This document shows, one piece after another, positions 7,985 through 16,665 of a stretch of 64,000 bases of DNA (position 1 is its first letter; every line of letters begins with the position of its first letter). The notes beneath the pieces were generated by a model. It was not told the DNA's origin and ran no database searches. It saw only the letters and a list, made by a program, of their open reading frames with translations. The position numbers and the translations under genes are program-made. The DNA lies in NCBI GenBank assembly GCA_963706875.1, contig CAVPNW010000023.1, positions 1 through 64,000 on the forward strand, given 5' to 3'. The stretch comes from Prado023 sp963706875 (GTDB lineage Bacteria; Actinomycetota; Actinomycetes; S36-B12; CAIYMF01).

Positions 7985-10549
7985 TCACACCCGATGGCGC
8001 AGCCACTTCTTCCACACCGCATCCACCCCCAGCAGCACGGGGGCGCTCAGGGCGATCATCGGCAGCACCGTCGCAGGGGGCCACGCCTGCCCGAGCAGCC
8101 GCGCGATCGGGTCCACCAGCAGGCATGTGAGGGCGAACGCCGTGGACGTGGCCACGGCCACGATCAGGAACCGGTTGCTGGTCCACGGCAGGCGCCACGC
8201 GGGATGGCTCGTGCTGCGGCATGCGAACGAGTTGGCCATCTGCATCACGACCACCGTGAGGAACGCTCCCCCGGAGGCCGCGGCCAGCGCTGACCCGTGC
8301 GGGAAGGACTCCCCCAGCCTCCACCCGGCGGCCCAGAGCGCTGCGGTGAACACCGCGATCTCGGCGAAGGCCTCGGTCGGTCCGAGGATCCCGAAGGCCC
8401 GCCATGCCACGGTCCGGTCGAGCAGGCGGCCGCTGACCGGTGGGTGGTCCAGGACCCGCGAGCCGACCCGCTCGGCGCCGAGTGCTGTGGCCGGCAGCGT
8501 GTCCGTGCCCAGGTCGAGGGCCAGGATCTGCATCACCCCGAGGGCCAGCGGGAACCGGCCACCGGACAACGCCCAGAGCAGGAACGGGGCGAGCTCGGCC
8601 ACGTTGTCGGTGAGGTGGTAGGTCAGGAAGCGCCGGACGTTCAGGAAGGTCTCCCGGCCCTGGCGGACGGCCGCGACGATGGTTGCGAAGTGGTCGTCGA
8701 GCAGCACGAGATCGGCGGCCTCGCGGGCCACCTCCGTGCCCGAGCGGCCCATCGCGATCCCGATGTCGGCCATCTTCAGGGCAGGGGCGTCGTTCACGCC
8801 GTCGCCGGTCATGGCCACGATGTGACCGCGCGCCTGCAGGGCCTGGGCGATGCGCAACTTGTCCTCCGGGTCGGCCCGCGCAAGGACCACCCCGTCGTGG
8901 TCGACCATGGCCCCCATCACGGCCATGTCGTCGGGCAGGTCGCCGGCGACCAGGACGGGCGAGTCCGGCAGTGCCAGTCCGATCTGGTCGGCGATCCGGC
9001 GCGCGGTGGTCGGATGGTCGCCGGTGATCATCGCGAGCTTCACCCCGGCGCGCCGGCACTCGGCGATGGCCTGCGTGACGCCCTCGCGGGGCGGGTCGTG
9101 GAAGCCGAGCAGGCCCAGGAGCCTCAGGTGGTCGAGGTCCCCCGTGCCCCGGCCTCCGGGCGGTGCAACCACGTCGCGGGGTCCCTCGGCGACGGCCAGG
9201 ACGCGCAGCCCACGTTCCAGCAGCGCGGCCAGGGCGCCATCGGCCGTCGGCGGGACCTCGATGCATGCCGCGAGGATGGTCTCGGGTGCTCCCTTGCAGA
9301 CGACTCGATCGGGCAGGATCGCCACGGCCAGTCGCCGGTGGACGTCGAACGGCAGGTACCCCTCCACCGTCGGCTCCTCGACGATGCCCAGGCGTTGGAC
9401 GAGGACCGCGATCGCCACCTCGACCGGATCGCCCACCCGCTGGGCGCCCACCCACTCCGGCGGTGGCGAGGCCAGCGCGGCGGCCAACGCTGCTGCGTGG
9501 ACAGCGTCCGCGGCCTGCGGATCGGACAGCCGGATCTCGGCCCGCGCACTGAAGCCGTGCCCCTGGATCTGCGCCTGCCCCGTCGGGGTCCAGACCGACA
9601 CGACGTTCATCTGGTTCTCCGTCAGCGTCCCGGTCTTGTCGGTGCAGATGAAGGTGGTCGCCCCCAGCGTCTCCACCGACTCCAGCCGTCGGACGAGCGC
9701 GTTCTGCCCAGCCATCCGTTGCGCCCCGATGGCCAGCGACAGGGTCACCGTGGGCAGCAGCCCCTCGGGAACCAGCGCGACCGTGACCCCGATCCCGAAG
9801 ATGAACCCGTCCGAGGCGGGGACACCCAGGGCCAGCATCAGGGCGAAGAACCCCACCCCCACGCAACCGGCGATGAGCGCGATCGTCCGCACGAGGTGCG
9901 CGATGTCGCGCTCCAGCGGCGTGGCCGGGCGGGGCTGCTGCGTGAGCCTCGCGATGCCGCCGAGCCGGGTCGCGGCCCCGGTGGCAGACACGTGGGCGGT
10001 GACCCGGCCCTGGACGAGGAAGCATCCGGCGAGGACCTCGTCGCCTGCGAGGGTCTCGCGCGGCGCGCTCTCGCCGGTCAGCGTCGAGGTGTCGACCAGG
10101 GCCGACTGGGCCTCCAGGCAGGTCATGTCGGCGGTGATCCGGTCCCCCGCGACCAGCAGGACGACGTCGCCGGGGACGATGAGGTCAGCGGTCACCTGCT
10201 GCTCGCGACCATCGCGCAGGACTGTGGCGTACACCGGCAGCAGGTCGCGCAGGCCCGCGGCCGCGCGCTCAGCCCGGTTCTCCTGCACGAAGGCGAAGAC
10301 CCCGTTGACCAGCACGACGGCGACGATGGCCGCGCCCAGGGCTGGCATCCCGCCAGCCACGGCCAGTGTGGCGGCCACCCACAGCAGCAGTGCGAAGAAG
10401 TGCACGAACTGCTTGGCCAGGTGCCGCCAGACCGGCACCTGTTCGGCACTCGGAAGCAGGTTGGGCCCCACCTGCGTCAGGGCCTCGGCGGCCTCGGCGC
10501 TGGTCAGTCCCGGGGCCCGGGAGGGAGCAGCTGCGCTCACACAACCCAC
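7985..10549 (-). CDS. P-type cation ATPase, second copy (P2-type)
   Basis: An 854-aa pump, clearly different from the one at 3284. It has an N-terminal cation-ATPase domain, STLTGES (about residues 155-161), ALVPEGLLPTVTLSLAIGAQRMA-type fourth helix (about 258-280), phosphorylation motif ICTDKTGTLT with D304, MTGDGVNDAPALK, and about ten helices. The PEGLL form resembles P2C and related Na+/K+- or Ca2+-type pumps more than PEGLP; the ion is not resolved. GTG at 10549 is given; GTG at 10540 is an alternative. It runs toward the 7447 gene with a 121-nt gap to the GTG given there. Confidence 0.92.
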   Translation of the reverse strand: MGCVSAAAPSRAPGLTSAEAAEALTQVGPNLLPSAEQVPVWRHLAKQFVHFFALLLWVAATLAVAGGMPALGAAIVAVVLVNGVFAFVQENRAERAAAGLRDLLPVYATVLRDGREQQVTADLIVPGDVVLLVAGDRITADMTCLEAQSALVDTSTLTGESAPRETLAGDEVLAGCFLVQGRVTAHVSATGAATRLGGIARLTQQPRPATPLERDIAHLVRTIALIAGCVGVGFFALMLALGVPASDGFIFGIGVTVALVPEGLLPTVTLSLAIGAQRMAGQNALVRRLESVETLGATTFICTDKTGTLTENQMNVVSVWTPTGQAQIQGHGFSARAEIRLSDPQAADAVHAAALAAALASPPPEWVGAQRVGDPVEVAIAVLVQRLGIVEEPTVEGYLPFDVHRRLAVAILPDRVVCKGAPETILAACIEVPPTADGALAALLERGLRVLAVAEGPRDVVAPPGGRGTGDLDHLRLLGLLGFHDPPREGVTQAIAECRRAGVKLAMITGDHPTTARRIADQIGLALPDSPVLVAGDLPDDMAVMGAMVDHDGVVLARADPEDKLRIAQALQARGHIVAMTGDGVNDAPALKMADIGIAMGRSGTEVAREAADLVLLDDHFATIVAAVRQGRETFLNVRRFLTYHLTDNVAELAPFLLWALSGGRFPLALGVMQILALDLGTDTLPATALGAERVGSRVLDHPPVSGRLLDRTVAWRAFGILGPTEAFAEIAVFTAALWAAGWRLGESFPHGSALAAASGGAFLTVVVMQMANSFACRSTSHPAWRLPWTSNRFLIVAVATSTAFALTCLLVDPIARLLGQAWPPATVLPMIALSAPVLLGVDAVWKKWLRHRV

Positions 10550-10600
10550 GCTGCTCCCGGCCGTGCGGGTGCGGCAAGGGCCGGATGACCCGGCAGTCGG

Positions 10601-11479
10601 TCAGTCAGTCACGGGCGCGTTGCGCGCGAGCCAGTCGAGCAGCGTGGCGGTGACCTCCTCGGCTGCCTCGTTCTGGACGAAGTGCCCCGCTGACCCGATG
10701 GGGACGACGGTGGCCTCGTTCGGGAAGGCCAGCGTGCCGCGCAGGGCCTCGGGGCTGACGAGCTCCTGGCCGAGGAAGGCATCGTGGACGCCCCAGATGA
10801 TCAGCACTGGGGCGGAGATCGGCTGCAGGTGGCCGGCGGACGGGCGCAGTGCCCGACGAAGGGCACCCCGGAAGGCGCCCCGGTACCAGTTGATCGGACC
10901 CCGCACGTCGGACTCCGTGGCGAACGCCTGGCCGTACGGGGTCAGGGTCTCGCGGTTCCAGACATCGCGGACGTGGGAGCCGCCGCGCAGCATGCCCGGC
11001 ATGGAGCGGCTCACGAACCTCTCGGGCAGCACCGGGAGCTGGAAGAAGAAGATGTACCAGGACTTGCGCAGCTGGCTCGGGCTGCGCATCAGGTGCTCGA
11101 TGAGCACCCGTAGTGGTGGGCAGTTCATCGCGACGAGTGCCGTCACCCGCTCGGGGTGCAGCTGGGCCACGGTCCAGGCCACTGCCCCGCCCCAGTCGTG
11201 GCCGACCACGATCGCGTGCTCAGCGCCCACCGCGTCGAGCATCGCGATGACGTCCGCGGCGAGGTCGGCCGTGGCGTACGACCCGTCACGCACGGACCCG
11301 GCGTACCCGCGCTGGTTGGGCGCGACGACCCGGTACCCCGCGGCTGCGAGTTCCGGGATCTGGTGGCGCCACGAGATGTTGAGCTCGGGGAACCCGTGGA
11401 GCAGGACGATGACAGGGCCGTCCTGCGGGCCCGCGATGATGGTCTCGAAGTCGCCGCGTCCGGTCTGCAGGATGGTCAT
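10601..11479 (-). CDS. Epoxide-hydrolase-like alpha/beta hydrolase
   Basis: A 292-aa alpha/beta hydrolase of the epoxide hydrolase/haloalkane dehalogenase branch. Oxyanion motif HGFPE (about residues 28-32), nucleophile elbow GHDWGG with aspartate nucleophile (about 92-97), cap region with paired FFF and NWYRG, late acid in GVHDAF, and catalytic His in GSAGHFVQNE. Substrate is not readable from sequence; family members open epoxides or hydrolyse small esters. ATG 11479 is preferred over 11497 because a CAGGAT -10 box ends 6 nt before it and there is no Shine-Dalgarno. Confidence 0.87.
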   Translation of the reverse strand: MTILQTGRGDFETIIAGPQDGPVIVLLHGFPELNISWRHQIPELAAAGYRVVAPNQRGYAGSVRDGSYATADLAADVIAMLDAVGAEHAIVVGHDWGGAVAWTVAQLHPERVTALVAMNCPPLRVLIEHLMRSPSQLRKSWYIFFFQLPVLPERFVSRSMPGMLRGGSHVRDVWNRETLTPYGQAFATESDVRGPINWYRGAFRGALRRALRPSAGHLQPISAPVLIIWGVHDAFLGQELVSPEALRGTLAFPNEATVVPIGSAGHFVQNEAAEEVTATLLDWLARNAPVTD

Positions 11480-11485
11480 GGGCTG

Positions 11486-11491
11486 ATCCTG
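11486..11491 (-). promoter_or_regulatory. -10 box of the epoxide hydrolase gene (leaderless)
   Basis: CAGGAT on the minus strand, 6 nt before ATG 11479; no Shine-Dalgarno. Confidence 0.6.
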
Positions 11492-11501
11492 TCGCATTGA
11501 C

Positions 11502-12230
11502 TCAGGCCAGTGAACGCCGCACCTCGTCGAGGACGTCGGAGATCGAGTCGCGCACCACGACCTCGGCTCCGTCGTCGTACGGGGTCGGCTCGGCGTTGAC
11601 GATTGCCAGCGTCCCGGCGACGCCCGCGAGGCCCGCGACCGGGTTCACCTGCAGGGACGTCCCGATCGCCACGAACAGGTCGGACTCGTCGGCGGCGGTG
11701 AACGCGGCATCGAGCACGTCCGGGTCCAGGGACTGGCCGAACGAGATGGTCGCCGTCTTGAGGATCCCCCCGCAGAGGACGCACCGGGGGTCGGGCTCCG
11801 GACGGGCAAGCACCTCGGGAGTGGGCCATCGGCCCCCGCACGACATGCACGCCACCTCCCAGATCGTCCCGTGCAGCTCGAGGACACCACTCGATCCGGC
11901 CCGCTGGTGCAGGCCGTCGATGTTCTGGGTCAGCAGGGTCGCAAGGTGACCGGACCGCTGGAGCTCGGCCAGGGCGTGGTGCCCCTGGTTCGGCTCAGCA
12001 GTCCAGGCCGGGTTCTCGCGGCGGTTGGCCCACGCCCGCCGGCGGACGCCGGGATCGCGCATGTAGGTGTCGATGTCGAACATCGCCTGGGCGCCGGGGT
12101 TGCGCGTCCAGAGCCCGTTGGGCCCGCGGAAGTCGCTGATCCCCGAGTCCGTGGAGACTCCCGCGCCAGTCAGGACGACGACGCGATGCGAGTCCCGCCA
12201 TAGTCCCGCCAGCTCGCTGGGTGTCTGCAT
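11502..12230 (-). CDS. NAD-dependent protein deacylase, sirtuin (Sir2)
   Basis: A 242-aa sirtuin. The NAD motif GAGVSTDSGISDFRG (about residues 20-34), the TQNIDGLHQRAGS active-site segment with catalytic His in ELHGTIW, a zinc ribbon (CMSC and CVLC pairs), GTSLQVNPVAG and VNAEPTPYDD are all present. It removes acyl groups from protein lysines using NAD+ and so can tune enzymes such as acetyl-CoA synthetase (family knowledge). ATG 12230 is preferred over 12239 because a CATCAT box ends 7 nt before it. It is 22 nt downstream of the epoxide hydrolase start, same strand, separately promoted. Confidence 0.93.
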   Translation of the reverse strand: MQTPSELAGLWRDSHRVVVLTGAGVSTDSGISDFRGPNGLWTRNPGAQAMFDIDTYMRDPGVRRRAWANRRENPAWTAEPNQGHHALAELQRSGHLATLLTQNIDGLHQRAGSSGVLELHGTIWEVACMSCGGRWPTPEVLARPEPDPRCVLCGGILKTATISFGQSLDPDVLDAAFTAADESDLFVAIGTSLQVNPVAGLAGVAGTLAIVNAEPTPYDDGAEVVVRDSISDVLDEVRRSLA

Positions 12231-12373
12231 GTGCCCCATGATGGCCCACCGCTGGAGGGTGCCCGATCGTGGGTCGATGCCGACCATGGGTGTGTCCACG
12301 TCCCACAGCCGGACGGAATCGACCCCATGCGATCCTTGGTCCTCAAGTGGTCATGACGTGATGGGGGTGGGAC

Positions 12374-12877
12374 ATGCACAACCGAGCGCTGGCGCCGATC
12401 GCCTTATTGCTGGGCCTTGCCCTGGCCGGGTGCTCTGATGAGGGAACCGAGCCGACCGCGGCTGCCGCCTCGTCGTCCACCCCGATGACTCTCGAGTGCG
12501 GGCCCGAGGGCGAACCGCCGGTCGAACTGGAGTCGGTCACCCTGGAGCGCCTCGGTGACGATCTGAGGCTGACGTGGACAGCGAACGCCGTGCCCCCAGC
12601 GACCGGAAGCTACGCCGCGAACATCTTCAGCGGTGACGGTGGGTCGCAGTACATGGTTGTGGTGGAGTTCCCTGACGGCGAAACCCCGACACCCGGCGCT
12701 ACCGCCCCCAATGCTGTCTGGGCCGAGCCGAGCAGGGTCATCACGGCCACCTACCCGATGTCGGCGATGCCCGAGATCGGCAGCGCCTTCCAGTGGTCGG
12801 CCACCCTTGCCTTCAGCGACGGTGAGGGAAGCTTGTCCCAGTGCCCGCCTGCGGGCGCGCCCGTCAGCTACCCGTGA
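12374..12877 (+). CDS. Secreted lipoprotein of unknown function
   Basis: A 167-aa protein with a clear lipoprotein signal: MHNRALAPIALLLGLALAGC, cleavage expected before Cys20. The mature part begins with a Ser/Ala/Thr linker, then a small beta-rich domain with two conserved-looking Cys (LECGPEG and SLSQCPP) that could form a disulfide closing a fibronectin-like fold. I recognise no named family. A GGGGGTGGG stretch just before ATG serves as Shine-Dalgarno. It stands alone, divergent from the sirtuin. Confidence 0.75.
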   Translation: MHNRALAPIALLLGLALAGCSDEGTEPTAAAASSSTPMTLECGPEGEPPVELESVTLERLGDDLRLTWTANAVPPATGSYAANIFSGDGGSQYMVVVEFPDGETPTPGATAPNAVWAEPSRVITATYPMSAMPEIGSAFQWSATLAFSDGEGSLSQCPPAGAPVSYP

Positions 12878-12918
12878 CCCGCGGGCTGATCGGACCGGCG
12901 GCGCGCGATGATGGGTCG

Positions 12919-13494
12919 GTGCCCATCCCCGATTGCGTCCCTGACCTCGTTGCGCTGGTCGCGGTCGCCGCGCCGCGCTGCGGTTCCACGCGGCTGGTCT
13001 GCATCGACGGACCGGCAGGGTCCGGCAAGACGATCCTCGCCGGGGCCCTTGCCGAGGCACTGGGTGATGCGCCCGTCGTGCACATGGACGACCTCTACCA
13101 GGGTTGGGCGCAGGCGCTGGGAGAGCCGCTGGCCTCCCGGGTCGAGGCTTGGTTGCTCCTCGGGTGGGAGGCCGGCCTGCCGGGGATGCATCCGAGGTTC
13201 GACTGGATCCTCGGGCGTTACGCCGAATGGGTGACAGTCCCGGTCGGCCCGGCTGTGATCCTCGAGGGATGCGGAAGTGGTTCAGCGCGGATCCGGGAGC
13301 GGGCCAGCCTCGTCGTCTGGGTGGAGGCGCCGGCCGGGCTGAGGCTCCAACGAGGATTGGAGCGCGACGGGGTGGCGCTGGCACCTCAGTGGCGCGAGTG
13401 GCAGGCCCACGAGCAGGCGCACTTCGCCGCCGACGGGACGCGCGCGGCCGCCGACGTGATCGTGGATGGGGTCAGCGGACTGATCCAACAATGA
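12919..13494 (+). CDS. P-loop kinase of the uridine kinase-like type
   Basis: A 191-aa cytosolic ATP-binding protein. Walker A is GPAGSGKT (about residues 35-42), followed by VHMDDLYQGW, where the aspartates correspond to the substrate/Mg site of uridine kinase-like enzymes, and VILEGCGSGS as a Walker B-like strand. It probably phosphorylates a small nucleoside or vitamin-like molecule; the substrate is unknown. The start is taken as GTG 12919, 6 nt after GATGAT, because earlier in-frame codons overlap the lipoprotein gene. It converges on the SCO1664-type gene with a 15-nt gap. Confidence 0.75.
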   Translation: MPIPDCVPDLVALVAVAAPRCGSTRLVCIDGPAGSGKTILAGALAEALGDAPVVHMDDLYQGWAQALGEPLASRVEAWLLLGWEAGLPGMHPRFDWILGRYAEWVTVPVGPAVILEGCGSGSARIRERASLVVWVEAPAGLRLQRGLERDGVALAPQWREWQAHEQAHFAADGTRAAADVIVDGVSGLIQQ

Positions 13495-13509
13495 TCCGGC
13501 TGGCCGGTG

Positions 13510-14310
13510 TCACATGGGCGGCCATGGGAGTGAGGGCCACTCTGCCCCGGGCATCGGGAAGGTGCCCGCGTCGACCAGCGCCTCCAGCCGGTCCTTGGCG
13601 GCCCGGACCTCGGCGGTGGAGAGGTGGGCGGCCCGGTGCGGGGTGTCACTCCCCCACCCCTCGACGAGGACTCGGAAGGCTTCGCCGCCGTCCGCCACCT
13701 CCGCGAGCAGGTCCGTCGGGATCGGCTGTCCGGCCCATCCCCACAGGACCGTGCGCAGCTTGTTCTCGGCGTGGAAGGTCACCCCGTGGTCGATCCCGGC
13801 GACCGATCCGTCGGCGCGGCGCAGGACGTGACCGCCCTTCCGGTCGGCGTTGTTGACCAGGGCGTCCAGGATGACCATGCGCTGCAACTGCGGGCTGGAC
13901 TCGTGGGCCAGCACGATCGGCGCGCCATCTGCGCCGTGACCCCGTGCGATCTCGTACCACCCTTCCGGAACGCTCCCGGCTGGGAACAGCGCGACGGGGT
14001 CGTCTTCGACGGCCTCGACCCAGACCTGGCACATCCCGGCGCCGAACGGGCCGTCCTCGCGCCATGTGGTCGGCGGGACCAGGTCCCAGCCGAAGCAGCG
14101 AGCGACCTCGGCGGTCAGCACCTCGCGGGCGGCGAGCGCTGCCCCGGGGAAGTCCCAGAGCGGGCGCTCCCCCGAGACGGGCTTGTAGATGCAGCGCAGC
14201 GGCCCGGAGTCCGTGGCGACCTCCGCGAGCAGCGCGAGGTTCGAGGCCTCCGCGAGACGGCCGAGCACGTGCAGATCCCCGGAGGCCAGCGCCTGCGGCG
14301 GCAGCGTCAC
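13510..14310 (-). CDS. SCO1664-family kinase-like protein
   Basis: A 266-aa protein of the actinobacterial SCO1664 family, distantly related to phosphatidylinositol 3-/4-kinase-like and HipA-like folds. Motifs include CIYKPVSGERPLWDFP (phosphate-binding lysine), NNADRKGGHVL (a catalytic-loop-like N-x-D-R-K) and GIDHGVTFH (a metal-loop-like D). Substrate unknown. GTG 14310 overlaps the DUF3090 stop by 4 nt, so it is preferred over the longer frame from 14379. The order phosphatase, DUF3090, SCO1664 is a conserved actinobacterial trio usually near mshC; no mshC follows here. Confidence 0.88.
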   Translation of the reverse strand: MTLPPQALASGDLHVLGRLAEASNLALLAEVATDSGPLRCIYKPVSGERPLWDFPGAALAAREVLTAEVARCFGWDLVPPTTWREDGPFGAGMCQVWVEAVEDDPVALFPAGSVPEGWYEIARGHGADGAPIVLAHESSPQLQRMVILDALVNNADRKGGHVLRRADGSVAGIDHGVTFHAENKLRTVLWGWAGQPIPTDLLAEVADGGEAFRVLVEGWGSDTPHRAAHLSTAEVRAAKDRLEALVDAGTFPMPGAEWPSLPWPPM

Positions 14311-14852
14311 CGCCTGTAGCCATTCGCCCGCGGGCAGATGTGACCCCCCGGGTCCAGCGGCTGCTGGCAGAAGGGGCACGGCGGACGGCCGGCCGCGACG
14401 ACCTTGCGGGCCCGTGTGATGAAGTCGACCGCCTGTCGCAGGGTCGTGCGCACGCGCAGGACCGGCGGACCGTCGTCCTCGTCGTCGAGCTCGGTCGGGT
14501 CGAGCTCCTCATCGGTGCTCTGGCCGTGCAGCTCGAACAGCATCTGGTCGGTCGCCGGATCCCATCCGAACGCGATCGCACCGATCCGGAACTCCTCCAC
14601 CAGCGGGACCTCGAGAGGGTCGAGGTCCAGTGCACCGGCTTCGGGGACGTCGAGGTCGAGCCTCTGGGCCACGTCGGCGATGAGCTCCTCGAGGCGGTCG
14701 GCCAGCGTCGACACCTGGGCCTTCTCCAGTGCGACGCTGCTGATCAGGTTGCCTGAGCGGGCCTGGAGGAAGAACGTGCGCTCCCCCGGCATCCCGACCG
14801 TTCCCGTCACGAAACGCTCCACAGGGTCATGGAGGAGGATCTGCCGGGCCAT
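14307..14852 (-). CDS. DUF3090 family protein
   Basis: A 181-aa protein beginning MARQILLHDPVERFVTGTVG as in other DUF3090 members, with FFLQARSGNLISSVALEKAQV and a C-terminal CPFCQQPLDPGGHICPR that looks like a zinc knuckle (two Cys, His and Cys). Function unknown. It is the middle gene of the trio and overlaps the next gene by GTGA. A TAGTCT -10 box ends exactly 7 nt before its ATG, so it appears to have its own leaderless promoter in addition to read-through from the phosphatase gene. Confidence 0.9.
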   Translation of the reverse strand: MARQILLHDPVERFVTGTVGMPGERTFFLQARSGNLISSVALEKAQVSTLADRLEELIADVAQRLDLDVPEAGALDLDPLEVPLVEEFRIGAIAFGWDPATDQMLFELHGQSTDEELDPTELDDEDDGPPVLRVRTTLRQAVDFITRARKVVAAGRPPCPFCQQPLDPGGHICPRANGYRR

Positions 14853-14859
14853 GCTCGTC

Positions 14860-14865
14860 AGACTA
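14860..14865 (-). promoter_or_regulatory. -10 box of DUF3090 (leaderless)
   Basis: TAGTCT, 7 nt before ATG 14852. Confidence 0.65.
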
Positions 14866-14925
14866 GCCGGGCTCTGACAGACGTGCCCGCGGATGGGCGC
14901 GTGGCCGGTGCCGGTCGTCGGGCGC

Positions 14926-15579
14926 TCATCCCGTCCCGCCGCCGACGGTGGGGCGCCCGTCCCCGGTCCGGACCGGCAAGGAGCGCCCGGTGTCGTTCAT
15001 CCGCAGCACCATGGCCCGGTCGCCGTGGTACTTCACCACGCTCAGCGACCCGGGACCGACCACGATGCGCTGGAACTGGTCCAGTGGCTGGCCGAGTGCG
15101 TCGGAGAGGATCGCCTTGATCACATCCCCATGGGAGACCACTGCCACGACTCCTTCAGGGTGCTTGGCAGCCCAGTCGGCGATGGCGCCGGTGGCCCGCT
15201 GTGCCATCGCGAGCATGGACTCACCTCCCGGGAAGGTCACCGACGAGGGCGCGGTCTGGATCACCGGCCAGAGTGGCTCCTTCGCCAGCTCGGCCAGGGA
15301 CCTGCCCGTCCAGTCCCCGTAGTCGCACTCGGACAGCCGCTCGTCGGGATGGCGCTCGACGTCGTGGCGGTTGGCCAGCACGCCTTCGGCGGTCTGGACA
15401 CATCGCTCGAGCGGTGAGTGAACCACCGCGTCGAGGGTCACGTCCCGCAGGCGCGTGCCCAGGGTTCGCGCCTGCCGGCGGCCGACGGCGTCGAGGCTGA
15501 CCCCGGGTGTGCGACCGGCCAGGATCCCGGTCGCGTTCGCCGACGTCCGGCCATGGCGCATCAACAGGACGGTGGTCAC
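14926..15579 (-). CDS. Histidine phosphatase, MSMEG_4193 type
   Basis: A 217-aa phosphoglycerate-mutase-like phosphatase. The phosphohistidine motif is LLMRHGRT (residues 5-12); other catalytic residues fit HSPLERCVQTA, ERLSECDYGDW and VVSHGDVIKA. The family is tied to DUF3090 and SCO1664 in actinobacteria but its substrate is not established. GTG start at 15579 with a TAGGCT box 8 nt upstream. First gene of the trio, 73 nt before DUF3090. Confidence 0.92.
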   Translation of the reverse strand: MTTVLLMRHGRTSANATGILAGRTPGVSLDAVGRRQARTLGTRLRDVTLDAVVHSPLERCVQTAEGVLANRHDVERHPDERLSECDYGDWTGRSLAELAKEPLWPVIQTAPSSVTFPGGESMLAMAQRATGAIADWAAKHPEGVVAVVSHGDVIKAILSDALGQPLDQFQRIVVGPGSLSVVKYHGDRAMVLRMNDTGRSLPVRTGDGRPTVGGGTG

Positions 15580-15587
15580 AGTCCCGC

Positions 15588-15593
15588 AGCCTA
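15588..15593 (-). promoter_or_regulatory. -10 box of the histidine phosphatase (leaderless)
   Basis: TAGGCT, 8 nt before GTG 15579. Confidence 0.6.
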
Positions 15594-15626
15594 GCCACGA
15601 CCTGCCCGGGGTGCGATCATGCCGAT

Positions 15627-16652
15627 GTGATCGTGGGAATGGGCCGCTACTGCGGCGGTGCTGAGGTCGATGCGGCGCAGTCGCAGGTGATCAGGTCGGC
15701 GGGCACCCTGACCCCCGATGCGGTGTCCCTTGTGCACGCGATGTACCAGCGGGCCACGGCCGACCCGTCGGACTTCCTCTGGATCGCGCTGGCCTCGCCC
15801 ACACGCAAGGAGCTCGACGCGCTCGCGGGGGTGTTCGGGATCCCGCACCTCTGGATCGCCGATGCCCTCAATCCGCGACAGCGGGCCAAGGCCGAGTTCT
15901 CCGGAGGTGACGGTGCCCTCATCGTCTTCAAGGTCGTCGTCTACGACGAGCCCACGTCGGCCATCGAGACCGGCCAGATCTCCCTGCTGGTCGGGCCCTC
16001 GTACGTCGTCACCGTGCGGCTGGGGCCTGTCGGCTCCCTGGGTCAGGTCCGGCTCGACACGACCGGGCGACCGGAGATCCTGGCCCTGGGACCAGCCTCG
16101 GCCGTCCACGCGATCGCCGATGCCATCGTCGACGGGTACCTCGAGGCCGCCGACGAGATCGGAAAGGACCTCGACACCATCGAGGAGAACGTGTTCTCCC
16201 CGGCGATCACCGACGACAGCGAGGTGATCTACCTGCTCAAGCGGGAGAACCTCGAGCTGCGTCGGGCGGTATCCCCCCTGGTGCCCCATGCGCAACGACT
16301 GGTGGAGGGCCGGGTCCCCAACATCCCAGAGGAGTTGCGGACCCACTTCCACGATCTCGGGGACCACCTGCTGCGCGTCAACGACTATGTGGAGTCCTAC
16401 GAGAGCCTGCTGGCGACCATCCTGCAGGCACACAACGCGCGTCAGGGCCTGCAGCAGAACACCGACATGCGCAAGATGGCGGCCTACGCCGCACTGCTGG
16501 CCGTTCCCACGGCACTGGCCGGCATCTACGGGATGAACTTCGACTACATGCCCGAGCTCGGTTGGCGGTTCGGCTACCCGGCGGCTCTGCTGGTGATGGC
16601 CACGATCCTCACGCTGATGTACCGGGCGTTCAAGCGGTCGAAGTGGCTGTGA
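15627..16652 (+). CDS. corA: CorA-type magnesium/cobalt channel
   Basis: A 341-aa membrane protein that forms a pentameric Mg2+ (also Co2+ or Ni2+) channel. The long cytoplasmic N-terminal domain is followed by two C-terminal helices; the signature YGMNF lies after helix one (about residue 300), followed by DYMPELGW in place of the usual acidic MPEL loop. The GTG start at 15627 gives MIVGMGRYCGG, which resembles the start of actinobacterial CorA proteins; a longer frame from 15507 would include non-homologous residues. It is divergent from the phosphatase gene. Confidence 0.93.
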   Translation: MIVGMGRYCGGAEVDAAQSQVIRSAGTLTPDAVSLVHAMYQRATADPSDFLWIALASPTRKELDALAGVFGIPHLWIADALNPRQRAKAEFSGGDGALIVFKVVVYDEPTSAIETGQISLLVGPSYVVTVRLGPVGSLGQVRLDTTGRPEILALGPASAVHAIADAIVDGYLEAADEIGKDLDTIEENVFSPAITDDSEVIYLLKRENLELRRAVSPLVPHAQRLVEGRVPNIPEELRTHFHDLGDHLLRVNDYVESYESLLATILQAHNARQGLQQNTDMRKMAAYAALLAVPTALAGIYGMNFDYMPELGWRFGYPAALLVMATILTLMYRAFKRSKWL

Positions 16653-16665
16653 TCCCCGGCGCCGA

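Noticed and set aside
7945..7985. A divergent promoter between the second ATPase and the 7447 gene
   Set aside because: Both genes run on the minus strand, so the gap is a simple spacer after the ATPase stop.
8297..10588. A 763-codon plus-strand open frame, and a similarly long one at 8850-11486
   Set aside because: Both are shadows of the second P-type ATPase and epoxide hydrolase; the translations are low-complexity with no domain.
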